Part shown: piece by piece, positions 50,901-58,742 of the stretch
How the letters are laid out: every line of letters begins with the position of its first letter
Position numbering within the stretch: position 1 is the stretch's first letter
DNA from: Gloeocapsopsis dulcis
Lineage (GTDB): Bacteria; Cyanobacteriota; Cyanobacteriia; Cyanobacteriales; Chroococcidiopsidaceae
Direction of reading: 5' to 3'
Assembly: GCF_032163395.1 (NCBI RefSeq)
Contig: NZ_CP119968.1
Coordinates: forward strand, 4,366,001 to 4,430,000
Length of the DNA: 64,000 nt
Position numbers and translations under genes: made by a program
Notes under the pieces: model-generated
What the model saw: only the letters and a program-made list of their open reading frames with translations
Databases searched by the model: none
Told to the model about the DNA's origin: nothing

Positions 50901-53199
50901 AGAAAAAGGCTTAACTTTTGTCACAAATTTACCTGCGTATATCCTGGGTGACTTTAATTTACATCAACAGCCGATTACCCGAACTCCCACTGAAGAATTT
51001 TTAGAAAGACTGACATCAAACTGGACTAATTTTTATACTCGCAATACAAATTTTGATAGCAACTTTGCTTGTAGAAAAGAACAACCTGGTTGTGGAAATA
51101 ATGGCGATCAATGGCGTCCTGCAACTATTGTTTCTGATGCAGTCACAGTATTATCTAATAGCTTTGTCGATGGTTTTCGTAATGATGGAGACTACGATCT
51201 AAATAATTATATTGGCAATTCAGTCACTACACAACGTAAGAAAAATGGGTTTGTCGATAATAGCTTTGCTACCAGTGTTAATAGACAAACTGATAACAGA
51301 AGTAGAAATTCTTATTTAAATAATGGTGTGACTCCCATTCAACGTCGTACTAATTTTCCTGAGTACGTTATGGAGATTTGCCGTAAAATTCCAGTATCAG
51401 AATGCAAGCCTAATGATTGGGTAGTAGGATACGAAGGTAACAAAGATTTAAAAGCTGCAAGTCTACCTGAAAAAGCAAAAGCAGCTAGATTAATGGCAGG
51501 TACAACAGCTAGACCTGCACTCAACCCTGAAGATAGACGTTATCCACGGCGAATTGCATTTCAACGTAATGAGTTAGGTACGCTAGAACTCTCAGAATTT
51601 GAGAATGTCTCTACTCCCATACCAATAGGAATTAATTCAGCAGATGAAGTTGCTTTCTTTCCTTATAATACTTATAACAGTGAGCGCCCGAAGTCAGTAA
51701 ATAATGCCTTATGGTTTAGAACAACGAGCGATCCTGAACAACCTGATAGTGCGCCTAGTTATCAAAGCGATCAACCATTAGCATATACACCTAATACTCA
51801 ACTTATTTCACCTTCTACTCCTGATATTGGTGCTATTAGTTTGAATTTACCAGAAAACAATCCTGTTTCAGGCTATACAATTTGTACAATGTCAGGTAGA
51901 TACTTTAAGCAATACGAATTTATCAGTGGAGAAGCGCTACAAGTACTACCGAGTGAATGCGGAACAGACGCCCGAAACCAAATTCAATCTGTATATGAAG
52001 GTTTAAGAAATCTGAACCCAGATACTGATACAACTGATGATGTTGTTAAAGTAACACCACAAGGAAATTATCAACCAGGACAGGAGACAATTATAACTGC
52101 TAATGATAGTAAATCTATTAATATCGTTGATATAGGTGTTGAAAGAATACCTACTAATAACACAAATGCAACAACAATTAGATTAGTTGGTCGAGAAGAC
52201 TCAATATTTATTATCAGAAACACCACAGGACAATTACAGTTTGGTACTGGAGGAGAAGATCATCATGGAGTAAATATTGAATTAGTTGGAGTTAGTCCTA
52301 ATAATGTTTTTTGGGTAATTAATGGAAATTTAGTTACAAATCAAGTTGCCGATGATAAGCGTCATTCGCTAGCAGGGACTTTCTTAAATAATAATGCTGG
52401 TACTCCTGTGTTAAAAAATGTTGAAATTAATGGTCGTTTACTTGGATTTCAAGATGATTTACCTCAGAAAGGAGAAAACTTTACCGAAGGCAGTAAAATT
52501 ACTGCAATTACCTCAGACGAACAACCTCTATTAATTCCTGTTTTACAAGTACATAGCCCTAACGGTTCCCCTGGGGGAAGTAATTTGGATCGCGGAAGTG
52601 CAGAACTTCAAGATGCGTGGTTGCAAACTCCAGAAAATGATACAACTGTCAATGCTGTATTTGTCTCAGGAAATAGCCCTAGTCGTCCAGGAGAAGAACC
52701 CGCAGGTTTACAAAATTTTGTCCGATTATTAGAAAATTGGCGCAATAGAACATTAAATATCAAAGGTAGTTTTATTCAACTACATCACAGTGCCTATGCT
52801 ACTGCACCATTTGCCCCTATCTTAGCAAGTAAATCTACCGCAAATGACGGCAGCTTAAGCGTTTTTGACTACAGTTTTACACAGTATAGAACCAACAACG
52901 GTCAATTCATTGGTACATTACCCTACTTCGCAACACCAAACCGACAATGGAGATTTGATGTCGCACTTTTATCGCAGTCACCAGATTTGTTCGCCCAAAA
53001 GTTTACGCAACCACAAGGAACTTCGGCTAATGAATTTATTCGTGAAGTTAATCGTGACGATCCTTGGATTGAAACGTTGCTATGTGCAGCGCAAGGTTCA
53101 GGAAATAATTATACTTATGCAGTGGATGAAAGCGATCGCCCCAGTAATTGTCCCTCATTAAATGCTTACCGAGATACTCAAACTAACCTCATGCCATGA
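47983..53199 (+). CDS. hpsA: hormogonium polysaccharide biosynthesis protein HpsA, copy 2
   Basis: This 1738-residue protein is co-linear with copy 1 over its full length. Shared features are a prepilin-like hydrophobic N-terminal helix (GFVLPTVAMVSLVIVLLTTA), identical landmarks such as PNGIRLINGSNLAR and GDQWRPATI, and the same DUF3494-like region (NNVFWVINGN, LAGTFL, NGRLLG) near 1350-1510. Divergence is high in several loops and low in these landmarks, so the copies are old or were acquired separately. It contains about seven HIP1 octamers against about three in copy 1. Its stop overlaps the hpsB start by four bases. Confidence 0.9.
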   Translation: MSTGKHNNAILSQLKQGQRLQPQRQWLLRSLIVMRQRTSTSGFVLPTVAMVSLVIVLLTTAILVRSFDRSRTASNLRVSEAALNAATPALDRARAKIDALLLDQTLPQVTPTDAELENALNRNSYTLGDETRLKLAQNITNRNQDNNLTTAWKFPVDTDGNGRFDSYTLYGIYFRSSTAEEARNPLQARTPPMQGELLGRECENLFNNSDRSLGDSGWYQSGEKLSKSFFIYTATVPITNPPNNNSYEAYRGNRSFYALEFQQDRNRVPLRNHAALFQNDLAITPDSSFRLNGRIATNGNLLVGSHNNETTRFYQVSSQYSCFYNEENGKITVGGNVGLGNAADTGDRTAINIDLFNGFANNPITTALDRNIKSTTTIGGEQVSYNDAAYNHRIALMKQTALDYHPNFERRNTINEIPPTVESVAAVRQYPPEVKAGFEAAIADSNNQRGSSLNAWDILGDQIETYLRNLTRRVPYAEVATSDRRSALEQYDFDDDGIDPNVFTRDTIEPLLEWREPTQTNTQLTLNQYNLPQTQPEKQQQEGKESFVGDRIAVGNNLPTFWKKTGNFFLGFNEKQLFANGVNWNNPNTQPRYRTTQTLPLPDKRILQRNGFWENAAAQQLSTTLTGAGGLRIITGAGIYDRAASFLPEPKLEEGVTQPPAFRTRSFSGDRNIVVWSDTLPMTGDAEASDKKGDLQMRATAVYHYIDSRYTGTDYIERTPTACISSYYDPTSATTARNLADLPDVSGVISGAQPANGRSNNGVVYPSPYNDIGAREAAINQFREQLNFQARLIFPNGRVVNQPLRDALVKIDDNRTRSLADNSAIDTAICAIRILDNSLSPVGNPIIPHGAIKEATFLDAREIKAIDKDKSLRNYDLELEKRQPLEVRVTDIDLGLLAETEIGNERNPQEYLLPNSGIIYASRDDALADLSDTSSEATLLSSNDFILDPTRRPNGIRLINGSNLARDENYREVEKGLTFVTNLPAYILGDFNLHQQPITRTPTEEFLERLTSNWTNFYTRNTNFDSNFACRKEQPGCGNNGDQWRPATIVSDAVTVLSNSFVDGFRNDGDYDLNNYIGNSVTTQRKKNGFVDNSFATSVNRQTDNRSRNSYLNNGVTPIQRRTNFPEYVMEICRKIPVSECKPNDWVVGYEGNKDLKAASLPEKAKAARLMAGTTARPALNPEDRRYPRRIAFQRNELGTLELSEFENVSTPIPIGINSADEVAFFPYNTYNSERPKSVNNALWFRTTSDPEQPDSAPSYQSDQPLAYTPNTQLISPSTPDIGAISLNLPENNPVSGYTICTMSGRYFKQYEFISGEALQVLPSECGTDARNQIQSVYEGLRNLNPDTDTTDDVVKVTPQGNYQPGQETIITANDSKSINIVDIGVERIPTNNTNATTIRLVGREDSIFIIRNTTGQLQFGTGGEDHHGVNIELVGVSPNNVFWVINGNLVTNQVADDKRHSLAGTFLNNNAGTPVLKNVEINGRLLGFQDDLPQKGENFTEGSKITAITSDEQPLLIPVLQVHSPNGSPGGSNLDRGSAELQDAWLQTPENDTTVNAVFVSGNSPSRPGEEPAGLQNFVRLLENWRNRTLNIKGSFIQLHHSAYATAPFAPILASKSTANDGSLSVFDYSFTQYRTNNGQFIGTLPYFATPNRQWRFDVALLSQSPDLFAQKFTQPQGTSANEFIREVNRDDPWIETLLCAAQGSGNNYTYAVDESDRPSNCPSLNAYRDTQTNLMP

Positions 53200-53891
53200 T
53201 TCCTCGTTCACAAGATGGATTCACAATTGTTGATGCTTTAGTCGCGATCGTCGTCGTGGGAATTTTGATGAGTGCGATCGCACCTGTCATGGTACTCTCT
53301 GTCGGCAACCGCGTACAAGCCCGTAGAGTAGAATTAGCAACCCAAGCCGCAAAAACCTATCTTGACGGTATTAGAAACGGCACAATTCCACCGCCAAATC
53401 ACACTGTTGTGTTGAACGAAGTTGATTCTACTAGTGCCACCCGACAATTTAATGCCCAGCGCGTTACCTTTACCGATGCTGCGGTTCCACCGGCTAGTGG
53501 TTTAACAAATTGCACCCCAACAACACCAAATTACCCATACTGCCCAAATTCCCCAAATCTCAGTTTGTACTGTATTGATTTTGATGAAGCGGCAGGTTGT
53601 AGCAGTGACAGTATACGTGACTTCGTTGTCCAAGCATTTCGCAGCGCCACACCAACATCTACCGATGCAACAAAAGGTTACTTATTAGGTGTGAGAGTTT
53701 ATCGGGCTGATGCTTTTAGTGATAGTACACCCCTTGTGAAAAGTGATGTCGATACCAGACGAACCCAAGCAACCTTTACTGGAGGATCAGGCGATCGCAA
53801 AGCCCCACTGATGGAAATCACCACCGAAATTAGTACTTCAGAAACTCGATTGCAAGATTTGTGTGATCGCCTTGGTGGTTGTCAACTTTAG
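53196..53891 (+). CDS. hpsB: pseudopilin HpsB, copy 2
   Basis: The 231-residue prepilin has an unusually short leader, MIPRSQDG, before FTIVDALVAIVVVGILMSAI. At +5 an Asp (FTIVD) replaces the usual Glu, in contrast to copy 1 (FTIIE). The mature domain carries extra cysteines (NCTPTTPNYPYCP) inserted relative to copy 1, then the shared FDEAAGCSS and a final CDRLGGC. ATGA overlap with hpsA means translational coupling. Confidence 0.88.
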   Translation: MIPRSQDGFTIVDALVAIVVVGILMSAIAPVMVLSVGNRVQARRVELATQAAKTYLDGIRNGTIPPPNHTVVLNEVDSTSATRQFNAQRVTFTDAAVPPASGLTNCTPTTPNYPYCPNSPNLSLYCIDFDEAAGCSSDSIRDFVVQAFRSATPTSTDATKGYLLGVRVYRADAFSDSTPLVKSDVDTRRTQATFTGGSGDRKAPLMEITTEISTSETRLQDLCDRLGGCQL

Positions 53892-53927
53892 TAGTAATAC
53901 GAATGGCGATGATAGGACAGCTATGCC

Positions 53928-54872
53928 ATGATTAATTCACTTCAACTGCTTCGGTACATTCATACGAAACCAAATCGTGGCTTTACCTTAATTGAACTGC
54001 TAGTAGGTATTGTCTTAGCGGGATTAGTTATCACGCCATTAATGACTTTTATGCTCAATATTTTAGCAACACAGCGACAAGAGGAAGCCAAAGCTAATAC
54101 TGAACAGGAAATTCAATCAACAATTAATTATATTACCCAAGATTTAAGGCAAGCAATTTATATTTATGATGCCGACGGTTTAAATAATACATCAACTGAT
54201 ATCTCGCCAGGAATTAGAAATCAAATTCCTCCTTTAACACCTGCGCCAGGGTGCGATACTGATGCAAATTGTACGCCAGTCCTCGTTTTTTGGAAGCGAG
54301 AATTTAAGCCAGAAGTTTTTTCGCAGTGTACAAGTAAATCAATTAATTGTTTGGCTAACCCAAGACTTAATGACACTTTTGTCTACTCATTAGTAGCATA
54401 TTACTTAGTTGAAAATCAAGCAGATGGAACTAATTCTACTACTGCTCGCATTGCTCGATTTCAAATTAACGATGGTGTCAAAGATCCGAGAAATTCTAAT
54501 AGCTATATCGAACCACCGGATGATGGTTTTCAGTTTTTTAATTTAAGAGTTCCTGGAGCAACTTTAAAAGATAAGATGAATCGCTGGCAGAAAGCTAATC
54601 AAAACTATACTAATAGCGTAGCCACACTCGTCGATTTTATTGATACAAGTACTAGCACAAAGCAAAATTGTCCAGATAATACGCAACAAGTTCCCGCTGT
54701 CGCAAGTGGCTTTTACGCTTGTGTAGACTCAATAAACACAACAGCACAAGTTCACCTCAGAGGAAATGCGATCGCGCGGATTAGAAATGAGGCAACGTGC
54801 GATCGCACTTCTGGATATTGCCCTAGTGTCAGCGTTCAAGTTCAAGGACGAGGATTACTAAGTCGTAATTAA
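53928..54872 (+). CDS. hpsC: pseudopilin HpsC, copy 2
   Basis: The 314-residue protein has the prepilin motif RGFTLIELLVGIVLAGLVIT and the same downstream landmarks as copy 1 (TQDLRQAIYIYDADGLNN, KMNRWQKANQNYTNS, AQVHLRGNAIARI). An extra Cys pair (QCTSKSINCLANP) is present where copy 1 has none. It lies 36 bp after hpsB copy 2. Confidence 0.88.
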   Translation: MINSLQLLRYIHTKPNRGFTLIELLVGIVLAGLVITPLMTFMLNILATQRQEEAKANTEQEIQSTINYITQDLRQAIYIYDADGLNNTSTDISPGIRNQIPPLTPAPGCDTDANCTPVLVFWKREFKPEVFSQCTSKSINCLANPRLNDTFVYSLVAYYLVENQADGTNSTTARIARFQINDGVKDPRNSNSYIEPPDDGFQFFNLRVPGATLKDKMNRWQKANQNYTNSVATLVDFIDTSTSTKQNCPDNTQQVPAVASGFYACVDSINTTAQVHLRGNAIARIRNEATCDRTSGYCPSVSVQVQGRGLLSRN

Positions 54873-54954
54873 TAATTACTTATTCTTAGCTATTACCATT
54901 TTTCAGAATTATAAATATAGTTAACTCAAAACTCAAAACTATTTTTATTCAAGT

Positions 54955-55554
54955 ATGTCAAATGAACAATTAGATTCAGGTTTTACATTAATCGAAGTTA
55001 TTGTAGCTACCTTAATTATTGGAATCTTATCGGCGATCGTTGTACCGTCTTGGTTAGGTTTTGTGAATCGTCAACGGATAAGTGCTGTTAACGAATCGAT
55101 TTTACGAACTTTACAAAACGCCCAGCAAGAAGCTAGAAAGCAAAAAATTAGCTATAGTGTCAGCTTTAGAACTAACAATCAAATTCCTCAAATAGTAATT
55201 CACCCTAGAGGTACTACGCCAAGTAATACAGATTGGAAATCATTAGCTGAAGAATTAGCAATTAATCCACAACAAATTCTGTTGGGAACTAATCTTGATG
55301 GTGACAGCATTGCTACTACCGCTACAACTTATGCGGCAAATACAACACAGACAATTACTTTTGATTTCAGGGGTAATTTACCACGCGATGCTAGTTTTGG
55401 CACAGCTGACAAAGGTTTAATTGTCACTGTAGCCCTACCCCGCGCCAATAATTCCACAGAACCTATGGCGGGCACAAGACGATGTGTTGTTGTCAGAACT
55501 CTTCTTGGCGCAATGCAAACAGGGAGAGAAGATCAGTGCAATGCTAGCAGCTAA
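54955..55554 (+). CDS. GspH/FimT-like prepilin, copy 2
   Basis: The 199-residue prepilin has a short leader MSNEQLDSG and then FTLIEVIVATLIIGILSAIV with Glu+5. It continues NESILRTLQNAQQEARKQKI, the GspH/FimT helical pattern, and ends RRCVVVRTLLGAMQTGREDQ, matching copy 1's RCVIVSTLIGGMRT. It closes the second hps set, 82 bp after hpsC; the gap contains the AACTCAAAACTCAAAACT word. Confidence 0.87.
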   Translation: MSNEQLDSGFTLIEVIVATLIIGILSAIVVPSWLGFVNRQRISAVNESILRTLQNAQQEARKQKISYSVSFRTNNQIPQIVIHPRGTTPSNTDWKSLAEELAINPQQILLGTNLDGDSIATTATTYAANTTQTITFDFRGNLPRDASFGTADKGLIVTVALPRANNSTEPMAGTRRCVVVRTLLGAMQTGREDQCNASS

Positions 55555-55866
55555 GCTGCTTCAGCTCAAGGTTGCTCCCTCAGGGACTAGCGAGTCGATT
55601 TGTTGCGAGGTTCCTCCCTATTGTAGAAATCGACATCAAGCTAGCGTAGAGCTAAAGGAGAAAATTAACATAAAGTTTCACTAATCACTCAGTTCTCTCT
55701 TGCTCAGGCATCAAAAGCGTTTGGAAAGTGTAATTTCGGACTAACTTTGGGTATTATTACATTATTCAAGTTTCCGATCCTTATCAAAAGTAAACAAATT
55801 GCTCAGTGACATGATATTGATATTAGAGCAGCTTAATCTCTAACTGTCACTTAACAGTCATTTATT
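55555..55866. other. intergenic stretch after the second hps set
   Basis: No gene is visible in these 312 bp. The first 130 bases are GC-richer and partly self-complementary (GTTGCTCCCTCAGGGA; GGAGGTTCCTCCC-like blocks near 55570-55620). The rest is AT-rich. This separates the hps set from the photosynthetic electron-transfer genes and probably holds the promoter of the next gene. Confidence 0.4.
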
Positions 55867-56067
55867 ATGGGTTTTGCAGATGTGTCCATTGCAGAATTAG
55901 CAACGGACTACAACCTCACTGTAGAAGAAGTATTTTTTTTGTGCGAGCGGCTGGGTATTGCTTATAAGTCTTCTAAGACTCGTCTACCCTTAGAGGATGC
56001 CAAAGCAATTATCTCTCACGCAATCGAGAAGAATAACTCAGATTCTCAGGAGGAGGCTGCTTCATGA
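55867..56067 (+). CDS. small conserved protein, IF-2 N-terminal-like
   Basis: The 66-residue protein (MGFADVSIAELATDYNLTVE, EVFFLCERLGIAYKSSKTRL) has the short helical fold seen at the N-terminus of translation initiation factor IF-2 and in small cyanobacterial proteins annotated by that resemblance. It ends acidic. Function is unknown. It precedes psbV on the same strand with a 182-bp gap; whether they share a transcript is unclear. Confidence 0.65.
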   Translation: MGFADVSIAELATDYNLTVEEVFFLCERLGIAYKSSKTRLPLEDAKAIISHAIEKNNSDSQEEAAS

Positions 56068-56249
56068 CAAAAAAGGAGCGAGGGATTCAAGCACCTTCGT
56101 TCAGGAGGGAAGAAAAGAAGAAAATTGGATGGAGAGTACCCAGTACCAACATCCAAGGCTTCAATATTCAAGTTCCTCCCTTGAGTGCGGGAAGGGATTG
56201 AGTTACCGCTATAACGCTGTGTTGAGGTCGAAATTTTTAAGAGGAAACA

Positions 56250-56741
56250 ATGTTTAAAAGATTGATCGGGCTTGCGGTGGCTACCATATTGTTGACATTC
56301 GGATTGATTGTCAATAGTGCAGCCGCAGTGGAACTAAGCGAAGCAGTGCGAACAGTACCGCTGAATGACCAAGGTGATACCACTGTGCTGAGCCTCAAAC
56401 AAGTCCAAGAAGGTAAACGCTTATTTAACTTTGCTTGTGCGCAGTGTCACGCAGGAGGTGTAACCAAGACAAACCAAAACGTAGGGCTTGACCCTGAAAC
56501 TCTTGCTTTAGCAACACCACCCCGCAACAATATCGAGGGACTTGTGGATTATATGCACAACCCCACCACCTACGATGGTGAAGAAGAAATTGCGGAGTTG
56601 CATCCTAGCACCAAGAGTGCAGATATTTACCCAGCAATGCGCAATCTTACCGAAGATGACTTAGAGGCGATCGCAGGTCATGTTCTGCTGCAACCAAAAA
56701 TTGTTGGCGATCGCTGGGGTGGCGGCAAGATTTACTACTAA
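56250..56741 (+). CDS. psbV: photosystem II cytochrome c-550
   Basis: The 163-residue preprotein has a signal peptide to about residue 26 (NSAAA-VELSEAV). The heme site is CAQCH (63-67) and the distal ligand His103 is in DYMHNPTTYDG, giving the bis-His low-potential heme of PsbV. It is an extrinsic lumenal subunit stabilising the oxygen-evolving Mn cluster. GAGGAAAC precedes the ATG. It is followed by a psbV2-like gene, as in other cyanobacteria. Confidence 0.95.
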   Translation: MFKRLIGLAVATILLTFGLIVNSAAAVELSEAVRTVPLNDQGDTTVLSLKQVQEGKRLFNFACAQCHAGGVTKTNQNVGLDPETLALATPPRNNIEGLVDYMHNPTTYDGEEEIAELHPSTKSADIYPAMRNLTEDDLEAIAGHVLLQPKIVGDRWGGGKIYY

Positions 56742-56993
56742 AATCTTGTCAAGCTAAACCCTACTAAAAGTCAGAAGCACAAAATTTAAACACTGTCAAG
56801 AAATAAGCAATCTTCATTCAGCTAACTTCAGCCTAAGAACTAATTGCTTGTGTGTCTTGTAGACAGTGAAGGTGAGGAGACAGGAGACAGAAAGAATTCA
56901 ATCACAGTTTCTTGCTCCTGATCCTCTTTTACCTCGGTCGCATCTGATTATTTAGTCCCCAGCACTTTATTCTTCAGGTTTTAGTCTAAATAA

Positions 56994-57491
56994 ATGTTAA
57001 GTACAAGCTGTGTGCGCCGTCTAGTTATACTTCTGGCTATCGTTGTCGTTTCATTGCTACAGATGACTCCCTCAGCGACTGCTGGGGCTATTGACCCTTA
57101 TCTTGCTCGGTATTTACGTCTTACAGAACCAATTGCCCTTAAAGTTGACGAACAAGGCGCTACTCGCGAGTTTTCCCTCGAAGAAATATCCCAAGGCAAA
57201 GTGCTATTTGGAAACAACTGCTTAAACTGTCATGTAGGTGGTGCAACTCTTCCAGATCCGCAAACATCACTTGCCCTAGACAAGCTCAAAGGGGCAAACC
57301 CGCCAAGGGATAACGTCGGCAATCTCGTTGCTTTTCTCCGTCAACCAATGGTATACGATGGCTCAGAAGAAACGTACTGGTGTCGCCAAGTACCTGAATC
57401 TTGGATGTCTCAGGAGGAAGTGGAAAGCTTAGCCGCGTTTGTCCTTACAGCTGCACAGAAGGCTAGAGGATGGGGTTCAGAAAACTTTTAA
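56994..57491 (+). CDS. psbV2: cytochrome c-550-like protein PsbV2
   Basis: The 165-residue preprotein has a signal peptide (to about residue 30) and heme site CLNCH (76-80). Aligned with PsbV, the distal His position (DYMHNPTTYDG) reads AFLRQPMVYDG, so the second heme ligand His is replaced by Arg. A cysteine follows 14 residues later (ETYWCRQVP, Cys130). PsbV2 of Thermosynechococcus is reported to use a Cys as distal heme ligand, which fits. It sits 252 bp after psbV. Its physiological role is not settled. Confidence 0.9.
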   Translation: MLSTSCVRRLVILLAIVVVSLLQMTPSATAGAIDPYLARYLRLTEPIALKVDEQGATREFSLEEISQGKVLFGNNCLNCHVGGATLPDPQTSLALDKLKGANPPRDNVGNLVAFLRQPMVYDGSEETYWCRQVPESWMSQEEVESLAAFVLTAAQKARGWGSENF

Positions 57492-57612
57492 CTGCATTTT
57501 TCTGATTTTTTCGATAATAAAAAATGTATCTATGACAACTCGTCGTACTTGGTGTTTGTTTTTATTTAAAATTAAATAGCAACAATAAACCTCTTTGGAG
57601 AAAACTGAAACT

Positions 57613-58032
57613 ATGAAATCTATTGCTGCAACTTTGCGGCGCTTCGGTACAGTTGTCTTAGCACTCGTACTCTTTGTCGGTAGCTTTGCGCTCTTTGCTC
57701 CTACAGCAGCAGCTGAAACTTACCAAGTTAAACTAGGTTCTGATAAAGGAATGTTAGTTTTCGATCCGGCAAAACTCACAATCAAGCCTGGCGACACAGT
57801 TGAATGGATAAACAACAAAGTACCTCCCCATAACGTTGTCTTCGATGCAGCCAATAATCCTACTAAGAGTGCAGATCTAGCGAAAGGTCTGTCTCACAAG
57901 CAGTTGCTCATGACTCCTGGTCAACAGGTCAAGACGTCCTTCCCAGAAGATGCACCCGCAGGTGACTACACCTACTACTGCGAACCCCACCGTGGTGCTG
58001 GCATGATTGGCAAAATTACCGTTGAAGGCTAA
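57613..58032 (+). CDS. petE: plastocyanin
   Basis: From ATG 57613 the preprotein has 139 residues, with a Tat/Sec-type signal ending TAAA-ETYQ at about 34. The copper ligands are all present: His73 (PPHNVVF) and Cys123, His126 and Met131 in YYCEPHRGAGM. It carries electrons from cytochrome b6f to photosystem I in the lumen. A strong terminator follows, before petJ, so the two alternative carriers are adjacent but separately transcribed. Known systems switch them by copper. Confidence 0.96.
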   Translation: MKSIAATLRRFGTVVLALVLFVGSFALFAPTAAAETYQVKLGSDKGMLVFDPAKLTIKPGDTVEWINNKVPPHNVVFDAANNPTKSADLAKGLSHKQLLMTPGQQVKTSFPEDAPAGDYTYYCEPHRGAGMIGKITVEG

Positions 58033-58089
58033 TAATGCTGCTTGCGTGTTCAGTGGCATAACTTAACCTTGTGCAGAGCATCGCTGTTG

Positions 58090-58129
58090 ATGCCTCAAGA
58101 GTTATAAAATAAACTCTTGGGGCATTTTG
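58090..58129 (+). terminator. intrinsic terminator between petE and petJ
   Basis: A 14-bp stem, ATGCCTCAAGAGTT with AACTCTTGGGGCAT (one G-T pair), closes an 8-base loop ATAAAATA and is followed by TTTG. It starts 58 bp after the petE stop and ends 35 bp before the petJ start, on the transcribed strand of both. Confidence 0.85.
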
Positions 58130-58163
58130 ATTAGCTGAATCAAGCCTGACGAGGAAATTTGTC

Positions 58164-58496
58164 TTGAAAAAATTACTATCGCTTGTCGTGCTGGCGATCG
58201 CTATGTTGATTTTTGGCTCGACGCACGTCGCCATAGCAGGGGAAACAACCAACGGTGCCAGAATTTTTCAAAACTACTGTTGGGCGTGTCATATGGGCGG
58301 TGGTAACGTGATTATTGCCTACAAAACCTTGAAGTTACCAGCCCTAGAAAAATATAAGATGAACTCAATGGCTGCGATCGCTAACCAAGTCCGCAACGGT
58401 AAAAGCGCTATGCCCGCTTTTCGAGGTCGATTGAGCGATCGCGAAATTCAAGATGTTGCAGCCTATGTGTTGCTCAAAGCTGATACAGGATGGTAA
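58164..58496 (+). CDS. petJ: cytochrome c6 (c-553)
   Basis: The 110-residue preprotein starts at a TTG with GAGGAA about eight bases upstream; no ATG fits. The signal peptide ends near VAIAG-ETT. Heme site is CWACH (39-43), where most c6 proteins have CxACHAGG, and the distal ligand Met83 is in KSAMPAFRGRL. It replaces plastocyanin as electron donor to photosystem I, usually under copper shortage. It lies directly downstream of petE beyond a strong terminator. Confidence 0.94.
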   Translation: MKKLLSLVVLAIAMLIFGSTHVAIAGETTNGARIFQNYCWACHMGGGNVIIAYKTLKLPALEKYKMNSMAAIANQVRNGKSAMPAFRGRLSDREIQDVAAYVLLKADTGW

Positions 58497-58512
58497 GGAA
58501 TCGCAGATGCCC

Positions 58513-58647
58513 TCCGACTGAAGTCGGGGCTACTCAAGCAAAGTTTTGAGTTTTGAATTTTGAGTTTTGAATTGAAGAAAATAACTCAACACTCATAACT
58601 CTGAATTGGTGGACTTTGTTTATATAGCAGCGAATTTATTCGCTCGC
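58513..58647 (+). repeat. dispersed hairpin repeat, copy 3 of 3, with nested repeat
   Basis: The left arm CGACTGAAGTCGGGGCTACT and right arm GGACTTTGTTTATATAGCAG then CGAATTTATTCGC match the other two copies. The centre is replaced by TTTTGAGTTTTGAATT-type sequence and AACTCAACACTCATAACTC (58540-58612), the same unit as at 30393-30470. One repeat has thus been inserted into another. Confidence 0.75.
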
Positions 58648-58742
58648 ATTCATGCAGGAGGTCTACTAAAACTAGCCACTGGTTAGAAGATATATATTTA
58701 AAAATTGGTTATTGTGATTGCCAGTTTCTCACAAAAAATCGC

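Noticed and set aside
38713-53161. Many frames of 60-98 codons antisense to or in other frames of the hpsA genes
   Set aside because: They follow from the long, low-bias hpsA reading frames; none has a family pattern or start signal.
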